Source of the DNA: Nocardia sputorum
GTDB taxonomy: Bacteria; Actinomycetota; Actinomycetes; Mycobacteriales; Mycobacteriaceae
DNA length: 64,000 nucleotides
Direction: 5' to 3'
Assembly: GCF_027924405.1 (NCBI RefSeq)
Contig: NZ_AP026978.1
Span: 4,092,001 to 4,156,000 of the forward strand
This document shows, piece by piece, positions 59,051-64,000 of the stretch (the stretch's first letter is position 1; each line of letters starts with the position of its first letter). The notes under the pieces are model-generated. The model was not told the DNA's origin. It did no database searches and saw nothing but the letters and a program-made list of their open reading frames with translations. A program made the position numbers and the translations under genes.

Positions 59051-59644
59051 ATGGCGCCACCCCGCAAGCACGACACCGACGTGATCCTCGACGCAGCGCG
59101 CACCCTCGTGCTCGCCGAGGGACCCCGCGCGGCCAGCGTGTCGGCCATCGCCGAGGCCAGCGGAGCCCCCGTCGGCACCCTGTACCACCGCTTCGGCAAC
59201 CGCAACGGCGTGCTCACCGCGGCATGGCTGCGCGCGCTGCGCCGCTTCCAGGACGGCACCCTCGCGGCCGCGGACCAGCCGGACCCGGTGGAGGCGGGCG
59301 TCGGGATGGTCCGAGCGGCCCTGCGGTTCGGGCGCGAACTACCCGACGACGCCAAACTCCTGCTCCAGTTGCGCCCCAGCGACTTGCTCGACGGCGGTCC
59401 GGACGCCGAGTTCCGTGCGACCCTGGCCGCCATGAACGCGCCGCTGATCGACCATCTGCGGCGCATCGCGCACGCTCTGTTCGGCCGGGACGGCGAGCGG
59501 GAGATCGATGCGGTCAGCCGCGCGATCGTCGATCTGCCCTATGCGGCGCTACGCCGCCACGCCAACGCTCCGGAGTTACCCGGCTGGCTCGAGGACGACC
59601 TGACCGGCGCCGCCCGCACCCTGCTGACCTCTTACCACGCCTGA
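59051..59644 (+). CDS. TetR-family regulator
   Basis: Regulator of 197 residues. The helix-turn-helix (about 9-55) contains ILDAARTLVLAEGPRAASVS and ASGAPVGTLYHRFGNRNGVL. The ligand domain has RELPDDAKLLLQLRPSDLLD. The ATG at 59051 follows GAAGGAA with the palindrome in between. It is divergent from the two SRPBCC genes and probably represses them and itself. Confidence 0.88.
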   Translation: MAPPRKHDTDVILDAARTLVLAEGPRAASVSAIAEASGAPVGTLYHRFGNRNGVLTAAWLRALRRFQDGTLAAADQPDPVEAGVGMVRAALRFGRELPDDAKLLLQLRPSDLLDGGPDAEFRATLAAMNAPLIDHLRRIAHALFGRDGEREIDAVSRAIVDLPYAALRRHANAPELPGWLEDDLTGAARTLLTSYHA

Positions 59645-59652
59645 GCCAGGAG

Positions 59653-60303
59653 TCACCCGGTGATCAGCGCAGGAGTGAGTTCGTCCAGTCCGGAGATGAC
59701 TTTGGCGGCCAGGCCCAGCGCATCGGCGGCGGGCGGGTACTCCGGACGCGGCGCCGCGATCACCCGCATCCCCGCCGCGTGGGCCGAGCGCAGGCCGTTG
59801 CTGGAATCCTCCACGGCCACGCAGTCGGACGGCCGTCGACGCAGGAACGTCGCGACCGTCACGTAGACGTCCGGCGCCGGTTTACCGCGATCGACCTCCT
59901 CGGTGGAGAAGGTGACGGAGAAGTACTCGATCAGCCCCGTGCGGCCCAGCACCGTGTCGATGAGTTCGCGTGGCGACGAGCTGGCCAGCCCCAACGGCCA
60001 CTGCTCGCTGATCCGCTGCACGGCCTCGATCGCACCCGGCAGCAGCGGCACACCCGCGTCGTAGCGCTCGGCCATCCGCTCGATCACGTCCCGGGCGACG
60101 GTCTCCGGTGGCTCGCCGACCCCGAGTTCGCCGCTGAGATAGGCCGACCACTCACCGGTGCTCATCCCCATCAGCCGCTGCTGGGTGTCGGGCAGCCACC
60201 GGCCGCCCTTCTCCGCGACGTAGCCGCGCCGCACCGCTTCCCAGACCGGCTCGGAATCGATCAGTACGCCGTCCATGTCGAACACGACCGCGGTGATACC
60301 CAT
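59653..60303 (-). CDS. HAD-family phosphatase/mutase (beta-phosphoglucomutase-like)
   Basis: Haloacid-dehalogenase-type hydrolase of 216 residues. Motif I is VVFDMDGVLIDSEP (catalytic Asp pair), motif II is the Ser in LASSSP, motif III the Lys in DRGKPAPDVY and motif IV VEDSSNG. The small helical cap type places it with phosphoglycolate or sugar-phosphate phosphatases and beta-phosphoglucomutase. The start at the ATG at 60303 is preferred over 60309. The substrate is unknown. It is convergent with the tetR gene across an 8-bp gap. Confidence 0.9.
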   Translation of the reverse strand: MGITAVVFDMDGVLIDSEPVWEAVRRGYVAEKGGRWLPDTQQRLMGMSTGEWSAYLSGELGVGEPPETVARDVIERMAERYDAGVPLLPGAIEAVQRISEQWPLGLASSSPRELIDTVLGRTGLIEYFSVTFSTEEVDRGKPAPDVYVTVATFLRRRPSDCVAVEDSSNGLRSAHAAGMRVIAAPRPEYPPAADALGLAAKVISGLDELTPALITG

Positions 60304-60502
60304 GCGCACAGAGCCTTTCGCCAGCCGAAACGGTCAGAGGTCGCTCAGGGCCGGGTCGCGCGCCCGGCCGCCGGAACCGTGCCGGTACCGCCCGGAAGCA
60401 GGCGATATTCGGTCGCGCCCCAGCCTAGGCGGTGACGGTCCGTGACGACGGACACAGCACCCGCGCGGCGAGCATTCGCCGGGCAACCGATAACTTGTTC
60501 TT

Positions 60503-61180
60503 ATGAACGAACCGCAGGCCGGCGACTCGCTGCCGAGCAAGGAGCACCACGAGGGCGGGTTCCGGCCGATGACCGAGCTGGTCGCCGCCCACGAGGCCGC
60601 CAAGGACGACATCTCCCGCGGCGGGCCGCACTACGGGCAGTTCATCGAGCAGGTGCGCGGCCTGATGGACCGGGTCCGGCTCGCCTCGCCCTCCGACGAG
60701 CTGGCGGTGGAGGCGATCGGCATTCTGAAGGAGCTGAACGACAAGCTCGACGCCGCCCGGGTGGACGAGTGGTCGACGCCCAACTGGACCCGCTTCGACC
60801 TGCCTGCCCGCGGCAACATCACCCTGCCGCCGTTCTTGATCGATCACGTCGACCCGGAGCGGGGCGTCGACGCGCGCCTCACCTTCCGCACGTTCCATCT
60901 CGGCGGCAACAGCGCCGCTCACGGCGGCCAGATCGCCATCGCCTTCGACGACCTGCTCGGCATGGCGGCGGCGGTGCGTTCGGGCTCGGTGACCAGGACG
61001 GCGTCGCTGACCGTGGACTACCGCTCGATCACGCCGCTGAACACCGAGCTGAAGGTGCGGGCGTGGGCCGAACGGCAGGAGGGGCGCAAGGTCTACGTGC
61101 GGGCCACCCTGCACGACGGCGACCGGCTGTGCGCGGAGGCCAACGGCCTGTTCATCGTGCTCAAGCCGGGGCAACCCTGA
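60503..61180 (+). CDS. PaaI-family hotdog thioesterase
   Basis: Predicted acyl-CoA thioesterase of 225 residues. The hotdog core is in the C-terminal half: LGGNSAAHGGQIAIAFDDLL with the conserved HGG and catalytic Asp, then TASLTVDYRSITPLNTELKV. The N-terminal 90 residues are a helical extension. A TAACTT -10-like hexamer ends six bases before the ATG at 60503, so the mRNA is probably leaderless. It lies next to the Rv3529c-3531c-like lipid genes, but whether it belongs to the same pathway is inferred only from proximity. Confidence 0.85.
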   Translation: MNEPQAGDSLPSKEHHEGGFRPMTELVAAHEAAKDDISRGGPHYGQFIEQVRGLMDRVRLASPSDELAVEAIGILKELNDKLDAARVDEWSTPNWTRFDLPARGNITLPPFLIDHVDPERGVDARLTFRTFHLGGNSAAHGGQIAIAFDDLLGMAAAVRSGSVTRTASLTVDYRSITPLNTELKVRAWAERQEGRKVYVRATLHDGDRLCAEANGLFIVLKPGQP

Positions 61181-61374
61181 CCCACGGCGCTCGCCCCCGA
61201 ACGAGGAGCATCGGCCGGTCCGGCGCCCCGGCCGCTGAAGTTCGATTGATGGCGTCGAGTCGGAACGGGCAGGCGTGTGAGCCGAATGGCGGCCGCCTGA
61301 GCGCACGAAATGCCTTCGCCGCCAGGGCAGCCCGGTGCTCGCCGGCGCACTTGCGACCGGCGAGCGCCGACCGA

Positions 61375-62544
61375 TCACCGCCCCGGGAAATGCGCTTCCC
61401 GGTACGCGCCGAACCGGGCGTCCACCTGCTCGGCCGTCAGCCCGAAATCGTCGAGGGTGTAGCGGTGCGCCGGACGCGCGGCGCCCGAGGTGCTCTCCGC
61501 GTGCAACGCGGTCATCGCCGCACTCGCCTCGCCGGTCAGCGGCAGTCCGAAGTGCCGGTAGATCGACTCCACCGTGCCGATCGGGTCGGCGACGAACTCG
61601 TCGTAGTCGACGTCGCAGAACTGCGCCGCGTCGTGGCGCTTGCGATCGACGAGGAACCGCTCCGCGCCGCGCGCCCACAGATCCAGCTGGGCCGCGCCGA
61701 CCACCGGGCCGCGGAACTTCTCCGACCAGCCCGCCGACGCCTGCTCGTTCAAGCTGCACACCGACGCGATGATGGTGCGCGGATCGCGGTGCATCTGGAT
61801 GATCAGCGCGTCCGGATACACCTCGAAAATGGCGTCCAGCGCGAACAAGTGGCTCGGGTTCTTCAGCACCCATCGCTTCTGCGCGTCCGGCAGCCCGATC
61901 AGCTGGAGGTTGCGGCGGTGCCTGCGGTAGGCGGGCGTCCAGTCCCGGTCGCGCAGCCACTCGGAATAGGTGGGCAGGTAGGCCAGGCACTCGTAGGACA
62001 CCGACATGGCCGACTGCCGCAGCAACTGCCAGCACTCCTCGACCTGATCGGCCGAGATATGGTGGACACCCATGAATTCCGGGTGCTCCACGTGGTGCTT
62101 GTCGTAGGCGGCCGCGAGCCGCTGGTAGATCGGGTTGCTCGCCCAGGTCTCGCGCGGCGGGCGCGGTTGCGGCATCTCGGTCAGCCACATCTCCAGCCCC
62201 TGGTGCGCCGGGTCGGCGTTGAGCAGGCGGTGCACCGCCGTCGTGCCCGAGCGCGGCAGGCCGGTCACGAAGATCGGCCGTTCGATCGCCACGTCGGCGT
62301 GCTCCGGAAACTGCCGCCAGGCGGACTCGCTGAGCAACCGGGCGATCAAAGCGCCACGCAGGAAGGCGCGATTCACCTTGTTGCCGAACGGGGTGAGTTC
62401 GGCGTCTTTGGCATAGGACTCCAGCAGCACCCCGAGTCCCTCGCGGTAGTCGTCGGTGCCGAAATCGTCCAGCCCGACCACCTTCGTGGCCGACGCGTGC
62501 AGATCGTCGATGGTTCCGACGTCGTCCCTACCGATCACGGTCAT
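61375..62544 (-). CDS. Sulfotransferase family protein (Rv3529c-like)
   Basis: PAPS-type sulfotransferase-fold protein of 389 residues. The phosphosulfate-binding loop is VTGLPRSGTTAVHRLL (93-108), the 3'-phosphate motif is MHRDPRTIIASVCSL, and KNPSHLFALD follows the family. Order and strand match M. tuberculosis Rv3529c of the cholesterol/KstR region. The acceptor is unknown; a lipid or sterol product is possible. Its ATG is three bases after the SDR stop, so it is the third gene of a tight operon entering from the right edge. Confidence 0.88.
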   Translation of the reverse strand: MTVIGRDDVGTIDDLHASATKVVGLDDFGTDDYREGLGVLLESYAKDAELTPFGNKVNRAFLRGALIARLLSESAWRQFPEHADVAIERPIFVTGLPRSGTTAVHRLLNADPAHQGLEMWLTEMPQPRPPRETWASNPIYQRLAAAYDKHHVEHPEFMGVHHISADQVEECWQLLRQSAMSVSYECLAYLPTYSEWLRDRDWTPAYRRHRRNLQLIGLPDAQKRWVLKNPSHLFALDAIFEVYPDALIIQMHRDPRTIIASVCSLNEQASAGWSEKFRGPVVGAAQLDLWARGAERFLVDRKRHDAAQFCDVDYDEFVADPIGTVESIYRHFGLPLTGEASAAMTALHAESTSGAARPAHRYTLDDFGLTAEQVDARFGAYREAHFPGR

Positions 62545-62547
62545 CTC

Positions 62548-63324
62548 CTAGTGGTGGAATTCGCCGGCGTTGACGTCCAGGCACGCGCCGGTGATCGCGC
62601 GCGCCATGGCGGACGCGAAGAACACGACCGCGTCGGCGATCTCGTCGGGTTCGGGCAGCTTGCGCAGGTCGGTGGTCTTCGCGGTCTCGGCGTAGACCTC
62701 CTCCGGGGTGATCCCGCGTTGCTGCGCCAGGTAGTTGAAGTACCACTTCAGGTTGTCGGCCCAGATATAGCCCGGCGCAACGGAATTCACCCGAATACCC
62801 TGCGGCCCCAGTTCGGTGGCCAGGCTCTGGGCCAGCGCGAGCAGGCTGGCCTTGGCCATCTTGTACGGGCCGAAGGTCCGCCGCGAGTGGTGCAGCACCG
62901 CCGAGTTGATCATCACCACCGACCCCTTGGCCTCGGCGAGGGCGGGCACGAAAAGTCTGGTCAGGCGCAACGCGGCCAGCACGTTCGTCTCGAAGCCGGC
63001 GCGCACCTGGTCCAGGTCGACGTCGGCGAGATCCACGATGGGCGGGATGGCGAAGGCATTGTTCACCAGCGTGTCCACCTTGCCGAACGCGCTGTGCGCC
63101 GTCTCCACCAGGTTGGCGGCCGCGGCCTCGTCGTTGATGTCGGTCGGCACGACCACCGCGCGCCTGCCGAGCTCGGTGATCTCCTTGGCCACCTCGGTCA
63201 GCCGCGACTCGGTCCGGGAGGCGAGCACCACGTCCGCGCCCGCCTTCGCGCTCTGCACGGCGATCGCGCGCCCGAGCCCCGGCCCCACGCCGGAGACGAC
63301 GACTACCCTGTCCTGCAACAACAT
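62548..63324 (-). CDS. SDR-family oxidoreductase (Rv3530c-like)
   Basis: Short-chain dehydrogenase of 258 residues. The cofactor loop reads SGVGPGLGRA (11-20), with LVNNAF in place of NNAG, catalytic Ser in INSAVLHHS, and the YKMAK pair. The C-terminus is DVNAGEFHH. Its ATG overlaps the stop of the upstream gene (ATGA). It corresponds in order to Rv3530c, which belongs to the mycobacterial cholesterol-catabolism region. It probably oxidises or reduces a hydroxyl/keto group of a lipid-derived CoA ester or steroid, which is inference. Confidence 0.88.
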   Translation of the reverse strand: MLLQDRVVVVSGVGPGLGRAIAVQSAKAGADVVLASRTESRLTEVAKEITELGRRAVVVPTDINDEAAAANLVETAHSAFGKVDTLVNNAFAIPPIVDLADVDLDQVRAGFETNVLAALRLTRLFVPALAEAKGSVVMINSAVLHHSRRTFGPYKMAKASLLALAQSLATELGPQGIRVNSVAPGYIWADNLKWYFNYLAQQRGITPEEVYAETAKTTDLRKLPEPDEIADAVVFFASAMARAITGACLDVNAGEFHH

Positions 63325-64000
63325 CAGCCGAGCATCCTCTCCGCGACGGCGATCTGCCGGGCCGCGATCCGGTCGCGCCACTGCTGCGGCGTGACCCTGG
63401 CCTGGTCGTAGAACGGCAGGCGATTCGGCAGGTCCGCGACGGAGACGAGTTCCACGGTCGGCCCGTCGTCGGGCTTCATCTCCCGCGACAGCCGCTGCCA
63501 GCGGAACTGCAGGTAGCCCCTGGCGTGCCCCGTCCGCTCGATCCAGTTCGCCAGCCCCGGGTCGCGCTCGCTGACCACCAGCCGGATCATCCCGTCCGGG
63601 TCCACGTGCGCCTGGTCGGCCGTGAGGCTGGTCTGGTGGTTGATGTAGTCCAGCGACAGGTACCACATGCTGCCGAGCTGGAAGCCCTGGTAAGGCGCGT
63701 CCGACTTGGGCACCGTGATGATCATGGCCTGGTCGTCGTCCAGGTCGTAGTGACCCACCGAGGAGAACTGGGTGCTGAGCCCGCCCGGTGTCTGCCTCGG
63801 CTCGGTCAGCGTGTTCACCGGCAGATTGAGATAGAACCACTCCGGGAAGGCGAGGAAGGTCTGCAACCGCGACACCAGCATCTTGCCCGCCACGCCGTAC
63901 CGCTTGGCCAGCAGGTCCTTGGTCGGCGGCGGCGGCGCGTCGCCGATCCGGTCCACGCGCTGGATGCGGATCGTGCCCGCCTTCTCGGTCGCCCAATCGC
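63324..64000 (-). CDS. Rv3531c-like conserved protein (DUF1214-type), 5' end beyond the window
   Basis: The C-terminal 225 residues of a longer protein (the mycobacterial homologue is about 375 residues). Visible stretches are FSSVGHYDLDDDQAMIITVP, FQLGSMWYLSLDYINHQTSL and GLANWIERTGHARGYLQFRW, a beta-rich pattern like DUF1214 proteins, but its function is not established. Its stop overlaps the SDR start, so it heads the Rv3531c-Rv3530c-Rv3529c-like operon. The promoter and any KstR box lie off the right edge. Confidence 0.8.
   Translation of the reverse strand, partial: DWATEKAGTIRIQRVDRIGDAPPPPTKDLLAKRYGVAGKMLVSRLQTFLAFPEWFYLNLPVNTLTEPRQTPGGLSTQFSSVGHYDLDDDQAMIITVPKSDAPYQGFQLGSMWYLSLDYINHQTSLTADQAHVDPDGMIRLVVSERDPGLANWIERTGHARGYLQFRWQRLSREMKPDDGPTVELVSVADLPNRLPFYDQARVTPQQWRDRIAARQIAVAERMLG

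Noticed and set aside
60487..60502. A KstR-like site (ATAACTTGTTCTT) before the thioesterase gene
   Set aside because: Only the AAC-N2-GTT core matches; the outer T and A positions fail, and the bases are better explained by a TAACTT -10 element.
60442..63411. A 989-residue frame spanning several genes
   Set aside because: It overlaps the well-supported thioesterase, sulfotransferase and SDR genes and has a low-complexity composition.

Overview
The window looks like chromosomal DNA of a mycolic-acid actinomycete, most probably Nocardia or a close relative. The reasons are: very high G+C with many GTG and TTG starts; several probable leaderless promoters; F420-, mycothiol- and KstR-type functions; a secreted cutinase; and gene orders matching Mycobacterium tuberculosis Rv1822-Rv1832 (at 1-7276) and Rv3529c-Rv3531c (at 61375-64000). 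These comparisons are from memory of the families; no search was run.

Layout. 1-7276 (minus): glycine cleavage and central metabolic regulation: gcvP (cut by the left edge) behind a tandem glycine riboswitch, an M14 peptidase, two MerR regulators around a bifunctional nuclease gene, garA, gcvH and a CDP-alcohol phosphatidyltransferase. 7441-13577: a GMC (cholesterol-oxidase-like) oxidoreductase with a Cys cluster, a DUF2252 protein, a NERD membrane protein and an acyl-CoA oxidase. 13653-16937: an autoregulated TetR/ABC efflux operon resembling Rv1219c-Rv1217c, closed by a strong terminator. 17039-28827: an F420-dependent oxidoreductase behind a perfect KstR box, ThrE exporter, heme oxygenase, lipoprotein 5'-nucleotidase, a two-domain AcrA1-like fatty acyl reductase, cutinase, zinc alcohol dehydrogenase, and a TetR/KstD-like flavoprotein pair with a double operator. 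28831-35810: an expansin-like protein, two IclR regulators, an NTF2-like protein behind a second near-perfect KstR box, a PLP enzyme, and an SDR/reductase operon.

35868-41548 is one rRNA operon on the minus strand (16S-23S-5S) with promoter, boxA-like elements, pre-23S processing stem and terminator. No tRNA was seen inside it.

41655-44977: a WYL regulator divergent from a DrrC/UvrA2-like drug-resistance ATPase. 45088-52343: an accessory sugar locus (GH43-like propeller, fucose/arabinose-type isomerase, FGGY kinase, GH172 enzyme, xylulokinase) interrupted by a thioredoxin gene relic. It is a good candidate for intracellular arabinoside or related pentoside salvage, possibly D-arabinan recycling. 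52489-57889: a mycothiol-dependent-isomerase-like protein, leuA with a classical leucine attenuator, a GntR/ABC-ATPase pair and hypothetical proteins. 58155-64000: two SRPBCC genes divergent from a TetR gene, a HAD phosphatase, a thioesterase, and the Rv3529c-3531c-like sulfotransferase/SDR/DUF operon, cut by the right edge.

A steroid/lipid catabolism theme (KstR-type boxes, GMC oxidase, acyl-CoA oxidase, KstD-like flavoprotein, Rv3529c-3531c homologues) recurs through the window.
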